The notes below the pieces were generated by a model. It saw only the letters and a program-made list of their open reading frames with translations, searched no databases and was not told where the DNA came from. 64,000 nt of DNA from the NCBI RefSeq assembly GCF_023806635.1, contig NZ_JAMTDQ010000087.1:1-64000 (forward strand), read 5' to 3'. This DNA is from Accumulibacter sp. Lineage in GTDB: Bacteria > Pseudomonadota > Gammaproteobacteria > Burkholderiales > Rhodocyclaceae. Position numbers and translations under genes: made by a program. Shown here piece after piece: positions 17,268-25,402 of the stretch (position 1 is its first letter; each line of letters starts with the position of its first letter).

Positions 17268-20108
17268 ATGATGAATCAGCTTTTTGGTAACTCTCTCCTT
17301 TTTGGCGGTAACGCGCCCTTTGTCGAGGAGTTGTACGAGAACTATCTCGACAACCCTGGATCCGTTTCCGAGCAATGGCGCGACTACTTCGACAGGCTGG
17401 CGCAACTGCCGGGTTACGTCGCGCGCGATGTTCCGCATCTGCCGGTAATCAATGCTTTCGCCGAGCAGGCGAGGAAGGGAGGCTATCGGGCGGCGGCAGC
17501 AGCGCCTGTTGACGATCGGAAACAGGTTGGCGTGCTGCAGATGATCACCTCGTACCGTTTCATCGGTGACCGCTGGGCGAACCTCGATCCACTCAAGCGC
17601 ATGGAACGTCCGGAGGTGCCACAGCTCGACCCGGCCTACTACGGCTTCTCCGATGCCGACCTGCACACCGTCTTCAACGCTGGTTCCTTCAAGGGTACTC
17701 CCGATCACGCCACCTTCGGCCAAATCTACGATGCGCTCAAGGCGACCTACTGCGGCTCGATCGGCGTCGAGTACATGTACATCAGCACGGTGGCGGAAAA
17801 GCGCTGGATTCAGGATCGTCTCGAACGGATCCACTCGAAGCCGAACTACACGGCCGACGAGCGCAAGCGGATGCTCGAGCGACTGACCGCGGCTGAAACG
17901 CTCGAACGTTATCTGCATACCCGCTATGTCGGCCAGAAACGATTCTCGCTCGAGGGCGGCGAGTCGACGATCGTTGCGATGGACGAGCTGATCCGGGTTG
18001 CCGGTGCCGGTGGCGTCGACGAGATCGTCGTCGGCATGGCGCATCGTGGCCGCTTGAACGTGCTGGTCAATACGCTCGGCAAGGAGCCGGCGATGCTCTT
18101 CGAGGAGTTCGAGGGCAAGAAGGCGCAGGAGCTGACCGCCGGCGATGTGAAGTACCACATGGGTTACTCGTCCGACGTGTCGACACCGGGAGGACCCTGC
18201 CACCTGACGCTGGCCTTCAATCCATCGCACCTCGAGATCGTCAACCCGGTGGTCGTCGGGTCGGTTCATTCGCGCCAGCGCCGGCGCGGCGAGGACGGCC
18301 AGGACAAGGTACTGGCGGTGTTGCTGCACGGTGATGCCGCAGTCGCCGGGCAGGGCGTCAACCAGGAGATGCTCAACTTTGCGCAGACGCGAGGCTACGG
18401 GGTTGGTGGAACGGTCCACATCGTGATCAACAACCAGATCGGCTTCACGACTTCCGACCCGCGCGACTACCGTTCGTCGCTGTACTGCACGGACATCTTC
18501 AAGATGGCCGAAGCGCCGATCTTCCACGTCAATGGTGACGATCCCGAGGCCGTGGCGCTGGTCACCGGCATCGCCGTGCAGTACCGCAAGGCCTTCAAGA
18601 AGGACGTCGTGATCGACATCGTCTGCTATCGCAAGCTCGGACACAACGAGCAGGACGAGCCGATGGTCACGCAGCCGCTGATGTACAAGAAGATCCAGCA
18701 ACATCCCGGAACGCGCAAGCTCTACGCCGACAAGCTCGTCGCCGAGGGTATTCTCGCCCCGGAGGGGCCGGACGAGATGATTGCCGACTATCGGGCCCAC
18801 CTCGACCGTGGCGAGCTGCTGTACAACCCGGTAATCGCCGGTTACAAGCACCCGATGACGATCGACTGGACGCCCTTTCTTTCCCCGAGCTACATCGACA
18901 ACTGCGACACGAAGGTGCCGGTCGCCGAACTGCGCCGGCTGGCCGAGCGGTTGACGACGATTCCGGCCAACTTCACCCTGCACAGCCGGGTCAGGAAGAT
19001 CATCGACGACCGGCGGCTGATGGGCGAGGGCAAGCTGCCGGTCGACTGGGGAATGGCCGAGAACCTGGCCTACGCTTCGCTGCTCGTGTCGGGTTATGGC
19101 GTCCGGATTTCGGGCGAGGATGTCGGCCGCAGCACCTTCTTCCACCGCCACGCTGCCCTGCACGACCAGAATCGCGAACACTGGGATCGCGGCACCTACT
19201 ATCCACTGGCCAATCTGCAGGATAGGCAGGGTGGTTTCCAGTGCTTCGACTCGGTGCTCTCGGAGGAGGCCGTGCTCGCCTTCGAGTACGGCTACGCGAC
19301 CGCCAATCCCTTCGAGCTGGTCGTCTGGGAAGCACAGTTCGGCGACTTCGCGAACGGCGCGCAGGTGGTGATCGACCAGTTCATCGCTTCCGGCGAAGCC
19401 AAGTGGGGGCGCGCCAGCGGTTTGGTGCTGCTGCTGCCGCACGGTTACGAAGGCCAGGGACCGGAGCATTCGTCGGCGCGCATCGAGCGTTACATGCAGC
19501 TCTGTGCGGAGATGAACATGGAGGTTTGCCAACCGTCGACGCCGGCGCAGGTGTTCCACATGTTGCGCCGGCAGGCGGTACGCAACCAGCGCAAGCCGCT
19601 GGTCGTCTTCTCGCCGAAATCGCTGTTGCGCCACAAGGATGCGACGTCTTCGCTAGAGGATCTGAGCGACGGCGAGTTTCAGCCGGTGATCGGCGAGGTC
19701 GAACCGATCAATGCCAAGAAAGTGACCCGCGTCATCTTCTGCTCCGGCAAGGTGTACTACGAGCTGGTCGCCGCGCGCCACGAGAGGAAGATCGCGCACG
19801 TCGCGATTGCCCGCCTGGAGCAGTTCTACCCGTTCCCGCAGGAGGCATTCCAGGAAGAGCTGGCGAAGTACCCGAAAGCGACCGAGGTCGTCTGGTGCCA
19901 GGAAGAACCGCGTAACCAGGGCGCCTGGTACTGGATCGCGTCGCGCCAGCACCTGTCGCGCTCGCTGAGCGACAAGCAGCACCTGCTGCTCGTCTCGCGC
20001 CCGGCGTCGGCCTCGCCGGCGGTCGGTTACGCCAGCAAGCACAACGCCCAACAGAAGGCTCTGATCGACTCCGCACTGGGTGAGATCGAGTATTACAAAC
20101 TGCCCTAG
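17268..20108 (+). CDS. sucA: 2-oxoglutarate dehydrogenase E1 component
   Basis: A 946-residue thiamine-diphosphate enzyme that decarboxylates 2-oxoglutarate and passes the succinyl group to SucB. The N-terminal E2-interacting segment contains FVEELYENYLDNPGSVSEQW (about residues 18-37). GMAHRGRLNVLVNTLGK (about 258-275) and FNPSHLEIVNPVVVGSV bind substrate and cofactor. The ThDP motif is GDAAVAGQGVNQE followed by HIVINNQIGFTTS. Late motifs include LLPHGYEGQGPEHSSARIER (about 723-742). Two adjacent ATGs occur; 17268 was taken. No strong promoter was recognised in the short gap after the gltA terminator. Confidence 0.95.
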   Translation: MMNQLFGNSLLFGGNAPFVEELYENYLDNPGSVSEQWRDYFDRLAQLPGYVARDVPHLPVINAFAEQARKGGYRAAAAAPVDDRKQVGVLQMITSYRFIGDRWANLDPLKRMERPEVPQLDPAYYGFSDADLHTVFNAGSFKGTPDHATFGQIYDALKATYCGSIGVEYMYISTVAEKRWIQDRLERIHSKPNYTADERKRMLERLTAAETLERYLHTRYVGQKRFSLEGGESTIVAMDELIRVAGAGGVDEIVVGMAHRGRLNVLVNTLGKEPAMLFEEFEGKKAQELTAGDVKYHMGYSSDVSTPGGPCHLTLAFNPSHLEIVNPVVVGSVHSRQRRRGEDGQDKVLAVLLHGDAAVAGQGVNQEMLNFAQTRGYGVGGTVHIVINNQIGFTTSDPRDYRSSLYCTDIFKMAEAPIFHVNGDDPEAVALVTGIAVQYRKAFKKDVVIDIVCYRKLGHNEQDEPMVTQPLMYKKIQQHPGTRKLYADKLVAEGILAPEGPDEMIADYRAHLDRGELLYNPVIAGYKHPMTIDWTPFLSPSYIDNCDTKVPVAELRRLAERLTTIPANFTLHSRVRKIIDDRRLMGEGKLPVDWGMAENLAYASLLVSGYGVRISGEDVGRSTFFHRHAALHDQNREHWDRGTYYPLANLQDRQGGFQCFDSVLSEEAVLAFEYGYATANPFELVVWEAQFGDFANGAQVVIDQFIASGEAKWGRASGLVLLLPHGYEGQGPEHSSARIERYMQLCAEMNMEVCQPSTPAQVFHMLRRQAVRNQRKPLVVFSPKSLLRHKDATSSLEDLSDGEFQPVIGEVEPINAKKVTRVIFCSGKVYYELVAARHERKIAHVAIARLEQFYPFPQEAFQEELAKYPKATEVVWCQEEPRNQGAWYWIASRQHLSRSLSDKQHLLLVSRPASASPAVGYASKHNAQQKALIDSALGEIEYYKLP

Positions 20109-20120
20109 AACGGAGAGAAC

Positions 20121-21395
20121 ATGATCATCGACGTCAAAGTTCCACAGCTTTCCGAATCGGTCGCCGAGGCGACACTGGTGTCGTGGCACAAGAAGGCCGG
20201 CGACGCGGTCGCCCGTGACGAGAACCTGATCGACATCGAGACCGACAAGGTCGTCCTTGAGCTGCCTGCACCGGACAGCGGGGTGCTGGTCGAAATCGTC
20301 AAGAGTGACGGTGACACGGTCGTCGCGGGTGAAGTGATCGCGCGCATCGATACCGCTGCCCAGGCCGGTACGGTCGCCGCCGTGGCCGCACCGGCAGCCA
20401 AGACGCCAGCGCCGGCAGTCGAAGCCGCCGCCGTCGCGCCGCCGGCTGGCGCGGTCGGTGTCGCGCTGCCGGCCGCGCGCAAGATCCTCGAGGAAAAGGG
20501 CGTGGCCGCCAGCGAGGTGGCCGGAAGCGGACGTGGTGGACGCATCACCAAGGCCGATGCGCTGGCAGCGCAGGCGCCGCCTGCACCCGTTGCGGCACCG
20601 GCGGCGAAGCCGCCAGCCGCAAAGCCGGCCAGTCCTTTCGTCACCGCGCCGCCGGCACTGCCGCCGGCACCGAGCGTCAGCATTGCGCTCGGCGATCGGC
20701 CGGAGCAGCGGGTGCCGATGTCACGCCTGCGGGCGCGCGTCGCCGAGCGTCTGCTGCAGTCGCAGTCCAGCAACGCCATCCTCACCACCTTCAACGAAGT
20801 GAACATGGGACCGATCATGGCGCTGCGCAAGCAGTACGCCGAGCGCTTCGAGAAGACGCACGGGGTTCGCCTCGGTTTCATGGCCTTCTTCGTCAAGGCG
20901 GCGGTCGCTGCGCTGCAGAGGTTTCCGGTGCTGAACGCTTCGGTCGATGGCAACGACATCGTCTATCACGGTTACATCGACATCGGTATCGCCGTCGGCA
21001 GCCCGCGCGGCCTGGTCGTGCCGATCCTGCGCGATGCCGACCAGATGTCCTTCGCCGACATCGAGAAGAAGATCGGCGAGTATGGCGTCAAGGCCAAGGA
21101 TGGCAAGCTGTCGATGGAAGAACTCACCGGTGGCACCTTCTCGATCTCGAACGGTGGCGTCTTTGGTTCGATGCTGTCGACGCCGATCATCAATCCACCA
21201 CAGTCGGCGATCCTCGGCATTCATGCCACCAAGGATCGGCCGGTGGTCGAGAACGGCCAGGTCGTCGTCCGGCCGATCAACTACCTGGCGATGTCCTACG
21301 ATCATCGCATCATCGACGGCCGCGAAGCCGTGCTCGGGCTGGTGACGATGAAGGAGGCACTGGAAGATCCGGCTCGCCTGCTGCTCGGCGTCTAG
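20121..21395 (+). CDS. sucB: Dihydrolipoyllysine succinyltransferase, 2-oxoglutarate dehydrogenase E2
   Basis: A 424-residue E2 protein. The lipoyl domain is at residues 1-77, with the lipoylated lysine in [12 protein letters not shown] (about residue 43). An Ala/Pro-rich linker follows. The E1/E3-binding domain ([13 protein letters not shown] through [12 protein letters not shown]) is at about 113-153. A second Ala/Pro linker leads to the acyltransferase domain (about 195-424), ending with the catalytic motif [16 protein letters not shown]. It transfers succinyl to CoA. GGAGAG precedes the ATG. It lies 12 bases after sucA and 90 bases before the E3 gene, forming sucA-sucB-lpdA. Confidence 0.96.
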   Translation: MIIDVKVPQLSESVAEATLVSWHKKAGDAVARDENLIDIETDKVVLELPAPDSGVLVEIVKSDGDTVVAGEVIARIDTAAQAGTVAAVAAPAAKTPAPAVEAAAVAPPAGAVGVALPAARKILEEKGVAASEVAGSGRGGRITKADALAAQAPPAPVAAPAAKPPAAKPASPFVTAPPALPPAPSVSIALGDRPEQRVPMSRLRARVAERLLQSQSSNAILTTFNEVNMGPIMALRKQYAERFEKTHGVRLGFMAFFVKAAVAALQRFPVLNASVDGNDIVYHGYIDIGIAVGSPRGLVVPILRDADQMSFADIEKKIGEYGVKAKDGKLSMEELTGGTFSISNGGVFGSMLSTPIINPPQSAILGIHATKDRPVVENGQVVVRPINYLAMSYDHRIIDGREAVLGLVTMKEALEDPARLLLGV

Positions 21396-21485
21396 TCAGT
21401 CATCGCGCCGGCACGGAGACGCGGGGGGAGTTCCCTGTGCCGGCTCCGTGCCTTCGTGTCTCCGCGGTTGGAAAGGGAAACCATC

Positions 21486-22922
21486 ATGTCCAAGCAATAT
21501 GACCTTCTCGTTGTCGGTGGCGGCCCGGGTGGTTACGTCGCAGCCATTCGTGCCGCCCAGCTCGGTTTCAGCGTCGCCTGCTGTGAATCGAATGCCTATG
21601 CCGATCCGAAGGGCGAGCCAAGGCTCGGCGGCACCTGCCTGAACGTTGGCTGCATTCCGTCGAAAGCGCTGCTGCACACCTCGCACCTCTTCGAGGAAGC
21701 AGGGCACAGCTTCGCCGAGCAGGGAATCGCCGTCGGCACGCCGGTGATCGAGGTCGGCAAGATGCTGGCGCGCAAGAACGCCATCGTCAAGCAGCTCACC
21801 AGTGGCATCAAGGGGCTGTTCAAAAAGAACAAGGTGACGCTGCTCAACGGGCATGGCAGTTTCGTCGGCCGCAAGCAGGTGGACGGAGGCGACGTCTGGC
21901 AGATGCAGGTCGGCGACGACCTGGTCGAGGCGAAGCAGGTTATCGTCGCGACCGGATCGAAGGCGCGGCATCTTCCTGGTGTACTGGTGGACAACGAGAT
22001 CGTCTGTGACAACGTCGGTGCGCTCGACATCGCCGCCGTGCCGAAGAGGCTTGCGGTCATCGGTGCCGGGGTGATCGGCCTGGAAATGGGCAGCGTCTGG
22101 CGCCGCCTCGGTGCCGAGGTCACGATTCTCGAAGCGCTTCCCGAGTTCCTGGCTCTGGCCGACGTCGACGTTGCCAAGGAGGCGGCGAAGGTATTCGCCA
22201 AACAGGGTCTCAGGATCATCCTCGGCATCGAGATCGGCGACGTCAAGGTTTCACAGAAGGGCGTCTCGATCGACTACACCGACAAGGACGGCGGCGAGCA
22301 CAGGCTCGACGCGGACCGCCTGATCGTCTCGATCGGTCGCATCCCGAATACGGATGGCCTGGCTGCCGAACAGGTCGGTTTGCAGTTGAACGAGCGCGGC
22401 CAGGTCGAAGTGGATGCGCATTGCCGCACCAACCTGCCGGGAGTGTGGGCGGTCGGCGACGTCGTTGCCGGTCCGATGCTGGCGCACAAGGCCATGGAAG
22501 AGGGGGTCATGGTTGCCGAGCTGATGGCCGGTCAGGCCGGGCACTGCAATTTCGACACCATTCCCTGGGTGATCTACACCAGCCCGGAGATCGCCTGGGT
22601 GGGCAAGACCGAGCAGCAGCTCAAGTCTGCAGGCATCGCCTACAAGGCCGGAAAGATTCCCTTTGCCGCCAACGGCCGCGCGCTCGGGATGGGTGATCCG
22701 TCCGGCTTCGTCAAGATCCTCGCCTGCGCCGCGAGCGATCGCATCCTCGGCGTCCACATCGTCGGCGCCAACGCTTCCGAGCTGATCTCGGAGGGCGTGG
22801 TGGCGATGGAATTCGGTGCTGCTGCCGAAGACCTGGGGCGGATCTGCCACGCACACCCGACGCTGTCGGAGGTGGTGCACGAGGCGGCGCTGGCTTGCGA
22901 CAAGAGGCCGCTGCACTTCTAG
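21486..22922 (+). CDS. lpdA: Dihydrolipoyl dehydrogenase (E3)
   Basis: A 478-residue flavoprotein disulfide reductase that re-oxidises lipoamide with NAD+. It has FAD-binding [20 protein letters not shown] at the N-terminus and the redox-active disulfide [17 protein letters not shown] (about residues 44-60). The NAD-binding fold is [18 protein letters not shown] (about 187-205), with [18 protein letters not shown] near 320. The dimer-interface catalytic histidine is in [16 protein letters not shown] (about 450-465). The start giving [12 protein letters not shown] was chosen. It serves the 2-oxoglutarate dehydrogenase complex and possibly other E2 complexes. Confidence 0.96.
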   Translation: MSKQYDLLVVGGGPGGYVAAIRAAQLGFSVACCESNAYADPKGEPRLGGTCLNVGCIPSKALLHTSHLFEEAGHSFAEQGIAVGTPVIEVGKMLARKNAIVKQLTSGIKGLFKKNKVTLLNGHGSFVGRKQVDGGDVWQMQVGDDLVEAKQVIVATGSKARHLPGVLVDNEIVCDNVGALDIAAVPKRLAVIGAGVIGLEMGSVWRRLGAEVTILEALPEFLALADVDVAKEAAKVFAKQGLRIILGIEIGDVKVSQKGVSIDYTDKDGGEHRLDADRLIVSIGRIPNTDGLAAEQVGLQLNERGQVEVDAHCRTNLPGVWAVGDVVAGPMLAHKAMEEGVMVAELMAGQAGHCNFDTIPWVIYTSPEIAWVGKTEQQLKSAGIAYKAGKIPFAANGRALGMGDPSGFVKILACAASDRILGVHIVGANASELISEGVVAMEFGAAAEDLGRICHAHPTLSEVVHEAALACDKRPLHF

Positions 22923-23042
22923 TCGACGCCAGACCACAGGGCGCAGCGACGCTCTGGCGAGGTGCTGCGGGTAGCTCACCGCTGCTCCGCAGCGAACGCG
23001 GGTCGATCGGATGCCCGCTGAGCGTCAGCAGGTGCTTGCCGT

Positions 23043-23675
23043 TCAGTCGCCGCAGAAAGGATTGCTGCGGCGTTCCTTGCCGAAGGTCGACATCGGACCG
23101 TGCCCCGGAATGAAGGCGACATCGTCGCCGAGTGGCCAAAGCCGGTTGCGTATCGAGGAGATCAGGGTGTCGTAGTCGCCCTTGGGAAAATCGGTACGGC
23201 CGATCGAGCCCTGGAAGAGCACGTCACCAACCAGTGCCAACCGCCCGCAGCGGTCGAAGAAGACGATGTGCCCCGGTGTGTGTCCGGGGCAGTGCAGCAC
23301 CTCGAGTTCGACGTTGCCGACGGAAACCGTATCACCCTGTTCGAGCCAGCGGTCGGGAGTGAAGCTGCGCGCGTTGGCCAGACCGAACATTCTGCTCTGC
23401 GAGGGCATGCCGTCGATCCAGAACTGGTCTTCACGCTGCGGTCCTTCGATCGGTAGCGAACGCCGTGCCGCCAGATCGGCGACGGCACCTGCATGGTCGA
23501 TGTGGCCGTGAGTGACGAGGATCTTTTCCAGTTCGACGCCGTTGGCCTCGACGGCGCGCAGGATGCGTGCGATGTCGCCGCCCGGGTCTACGACCGCACC
23601 GCGGTGCGTCTGCTCGCACCACAGGAGGCTGCAGTTCTGCTCGAAAGGAGTGACCGGGATGATCTGATATTTCAT
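23043..23675 (-). CDS. Metallo-beta-lactamase-fold hydrolase (glyoxalase II-like)
   Basis: A 210-residue MBL-fold protein, the short glyoxalase II-like type often called YcbL. The zinc motif is THGHIDHAG (about residues 54-62). Downstream ligands lie in [12 protein letters not shown] (about 129-140) and [17 protein letters not shown] (about 148-164), with [20 protein letters not shown] at the C-terminus. It likely hydrolyses a thioester such as S-lactoylglutathione, though the substrate is not proven. It is convergent with lpdA. A 36-base perfect hairpin separates it from the upstream redox gene on the same strand. Confidence 0.88.
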   Translation of the reverse strand: MKYQIIPVTPFEQNCSLLWCEQTHRGAVVDPGGDIARILRAVEANGVELEKILVTHGHIDHAGAVADLAARRSLPIEGPQREDQFWIDGMPSQSRMFGLANARSFTPDRWLEQGDTVSVGNVELEVLHCPGHTPGHIVFFDRCGRLALVGDVLFQGSIGRTDFPKGDYDTLISSIRNRLWPLGDDVAFIPGHGPMSTFGKERRSNPFCGD

Positions 23676-23740
23676 GCTGGACGGCTCCGCGCGGGCGGCT
23701 GTGGGTGACAGCGGTGGCGGAGTATAACAGAGGCACCGGC

Positions 23741-23776
23741 TGCCCCGGCAGGCGCCAGGCGGCGCCTGCCGGGGCA
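23741..23776. repeat. Perfect 16-bp inverted repeat, possible terminator or REP-like element
   Basis: TGCCCCGGCAGGCGCC (23741-23756) is perfectly repeated in inverse orientation at 23761-23776 with a 4-base loop, AGGC. It lies 24 bases beyond the stop of the small redox gene and upstream of the MBL gene. No T-tract follows on either strand, so it may stabilise mRNA 3' ends or terminate poorly rather than act as a classic intrinsic terminator. Confidence 0.75.
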
Positions 23777-23800
23777 ATTGCCGTGGGCGGCACCAGGCGC

Positions 23801-24034
23801 CTATTTCAGGGCCGACAGCGGGGCGCCGAAGTTGATGTGAAAGGCTTGCCCGTCGATCACCAGCGCTGGCACCGATTGCACACCGAAGCCTTCAGCTTCG
23901 GCAACGCGGCGGGCATCCTGGCCGAGGTGTACGACCTCGACTGCATAACGCGCAGGATCAAGGGCTTCCGCGAACTGCTGCTCGGCGGCGACACAGACCG
24001 GACAGCCGGCATGGTAGAAGATGGCTTGGCGCAT
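23801..24034 (-). CDS. Small thioredoxin/glutaredoxin-fold protein with CPVC
   Basis: A 77-residue thioredoxin-fold protein. It opens beta-strand [10 protein letters not shown] and then CPVC (C11, C14) at the start of helix 1. The cis-proline loop is SVPALVIDG (about residues 54-62). The mini-thioredoxin/glutaredoxin size suggests a cytosolic thiol-disulfide exchange protein. The ATG at 24034 is preceded by GGAGAA, which settles the start against an open frame running upstream. It diverges from the cysteine-rich MarR regulator, with a 21-base inverted repeat in its leader region, so it is probably that regulator's target. Confidence 0.8.
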   Translation of the reverse strand: MRQAIFYHAGCPVCVAAEQQFAEALDPARYAVEVVHLGQDARRVAEAEGFGVQSVPALVIDGQAFHINFGAPLSALK

Positions 24035-24067
24035 GACGTTCTCCTCTGGCGGAATGTTGGACCGATA

Positions 24068-24088
24068 CATGCATCGACTCGATGCATG
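24068..24088. promoter_or_regulatory. 21-base inverted repeat, probable MarR operator
   Basis: CATGCATCGA-C-TCGATGCATG has perfect 10-base arms with a single central base. It lies at or just after the expected transcription start of the CPVC gene (minus-strand -10 ACCTTA complement at 24094-24099, -35 at 24118-24123). A related GATACAT sequence recurs at the MarR start (24138-24145). Symmetry and position fit a MarR-type operator for repression. Confidence 0.65.
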
Positions 24089-24093
24089 GTGAC

Positions 24094-24123
24094 ACCTTAC
24101 CGCCGGCACAAAGCACTTGTCAA
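24094..24123 (-). promoter_or_regulatory. Promoter of the CPVC redox gene
   Basis: On the minus strand, a perfect -35 TTGACA (24123-24118) and a partial -10 TAAGGT (24099-24094) are separated by 18 bases. Its -35 overlaps the -35 of the divergent MarR promoter. Confidence 0.5.
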
Positions 24124-24146
24124 GCAATGATTCGAGACGATACATT
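24117..24146 (+). promoter_or_regulatory. Promoter of the MarR gene, possibly leaderless
   Basis: TTGTCA (24117-24122) and TACATT (24141-24146) are separated by 18 bases. The expected start is near 24153, which is the A of the second in-frame ATG of the regulator. A leaderless transcript is therefore possible. Confidence 0.4.
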
Positions 24147-24743
24147 ATGGCCATGAAGCCGAGCGTCTTCATCCTCGAGCGCGTGGCGGCGCTGCTCCAG
24201 CAGCTGCTACGCGACGATGCCGCGCGCCACGGCCTGCTGCCGGTGCATCTGCAGGTGCTCGGCTACCTCGCGCAGGCGAACCGTTACAGCGATATCCCGA
24301 TCGCCGTCGCGAGCTACCTCGGCGTTACCCGCGGCACGGTGTCGCAAACTTTGGCGGTGCTCGAGCGCAAGGGGCTGATCAGCCGGAGCAGCGACGATCG
24401 CCATGGTCGCCGCGTTCACCTGCAGCTGACGGCAGCCGGCGAGGAGGTGCTGGCCGGCAGCTGGCCGCAGCGTCTCGACCGGCTTCTTGCTGCCAGCGGT
24501 GCCGATCTCGACGAACTCGCGAGTCAACTGCGCGCTGTCCTCGGCAGTCTGCAGCGACTCAACGACCGGCAGGCTTTCGGTCAATGCCGCGAATGCGCGC
24601 ACTTTCTCGCCGAGAACGGAAGCCAGCGCTGCGGCCTCACCGGCGAAATGTTGGCAGTCGAACAGACGATCCGGATCTGCCGTGAGTGGAGCGACCCGCG
24701 GGCGGATCGTCCGGCCCTGCAGGCGCCAACCCGCTCGCCATGA
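24147..24743 (+). CDS. MarR-family regulator with cysteine-rich C-terminus
   Basis: A 198-residue MarR-type winged-helix protein. The DNA-binding core runs from about residue 30 to 100: LQVLGYLAQA, VASYLGVTRGTVSQTLAVLE as helix-turn-helix, and SSDDRHGRRVHLQLT as the wing with the family Asp-Arg pair. The unusual C-terminal tail carries four cysteines, C147-x2-C150-x11-C162-x15-C178, in a metal- or Fe-S-like spacing. It may sense redox state, metal or thiols. Start is at the first ATG; a second ATG is two codons later. It diverges from the CPVC redox gene, and its stop overlaps the next start (ATGA). Confidence 0.85.
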   Translation: MAMKPSVFILERVAALLQQLLRDDAARHGLLPVHLQVLGYLAQANRYSDIPIAVASYLGVTRGTVSQTLAVLERKGLISRSSDDRHGRRVHLQLTAAGEEVLAGSWPQRLDRLLAASGADLDELASQLRAVLGSLQRLNDRQAFGQCRECAHFLAENGSQRCGLTGEMLAVEQTIRICREWSDPRADRPALQAPTRSP

Positions 24744-25402
24744 GCGTGCCGGCAGCGCGACGGCGTTCCTGGTGGCGATCGCCGATGAGCGCTCTTGCCG
24801 GCATCGTTTCGCTGGCCTGCAGCCTTGCCGCCGTCGCCGCCGGTGGGGCGGTGGCGCAGGTCGAGGTACGGCGTCATGGCGAGGTGTACAGCGTCCATGC
24901 CAGCGCGCAGCTGGCCGCCGGTCAGCGACTGGTCTGGGACACGCTGACCGATTATGAGCACTTGGGCGAGTTCGTCCCCGGCGTCCGGCGCGCGCGCGTG
25001 CTCGAACGCGACGGTAACCGCCTGCTCCTCGAGCAGGCGGGCATCTTCAGGGTCCTCTTCTTCGAGTTGCCGGTGCACGTGCGGCTCGACGTCGTCCACC
25101 TCCCCTACGTGACCGTCATCGCGCAGCTGGCGACGGCAGAGACGGGGGCAGGCGACCCATCGACATTGCGCAGTTTCACTGGCCGCTACCGGATCATCCA
25201 GGGAGACGAGCGGCTGCCGCCCGGCGTCGTGCGGCTCGACTACGACGCGCGGTTCGAGCTGTCCACGCCACTCGCGCCACTGCTCGGTCCGCTTTTCGGG
25301 GGGGCTGCCGTGCGGCAGACGATGCGCGCCCAGTTCGAGGCCATGCTGCGTGAGATCGAGCGCCGGCAGCAGGCACTCGCGGGACCTGAGCAGCCCGGAT
25401 GA
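24740..25402 (+). CDS. Secreted SRPBCC (polyketide cyclase/START-like) protein
   Basis: A 220-residue protein with an arginine-rich start and a hydrophobic segment (MSALAGIVSLACSLAAVAAGG) that looks like a signal peptide. It is followed by an SRPBCC / cyclase-dehydrase fold of about 150 residues. The hallmark first helix is LVWDTLTDYEHLGEFVPGVRRARVLERDG (about residues 68-96, shown here only as a guide). This fold binds hydrophobic ligands in a helix-grip cavity; the ligand here is unknown. It overlaps the MarR stop by 4 bases and the next lipoprotein start by 4 bases, so the three genes are probably one transcript. Confidence 0.7.
   Translation: MSVPAARRRSWWRSPMSALAGIVSLACSLAAVAAGGAVAQVEVRRHGEVYSVHASAQLAAGQRLVWDTLTDYEHLGEFVPGVRRARVLERDGNRLLLEQAGIFRVLFFELPVHVRLDVVHLPYVTVIAQLATAETGAGDPSTLRSFTGRYRIIQGDERLPPGVVRLDYDARFELSTPLAPLLGPLFGGAAVRQTMRAQFEAMLREIERRQQALAGPEQPG

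Noticed and set aside
15807..19634. A very long open frame on the minus strand antisense to gltA and sucA
   Set aside because: It overlaps well-identified enzymes throughout. GC-rich codon third positions create such antisense frames, and the predicted protein has no family motif.
21396..21485. CACGGAGAC / GTCTCCG-type repeats between sucB and lpdA as a mobile or regulatory element
   Set aside because: Partial and imperfect. Too short to support a defined element.
22927..22959. Short inverted repeat after lpdA (CGCCAGA/TCTGGCG) as terminator
   Set aside because: It has a long loop and no T-tract on either strand.
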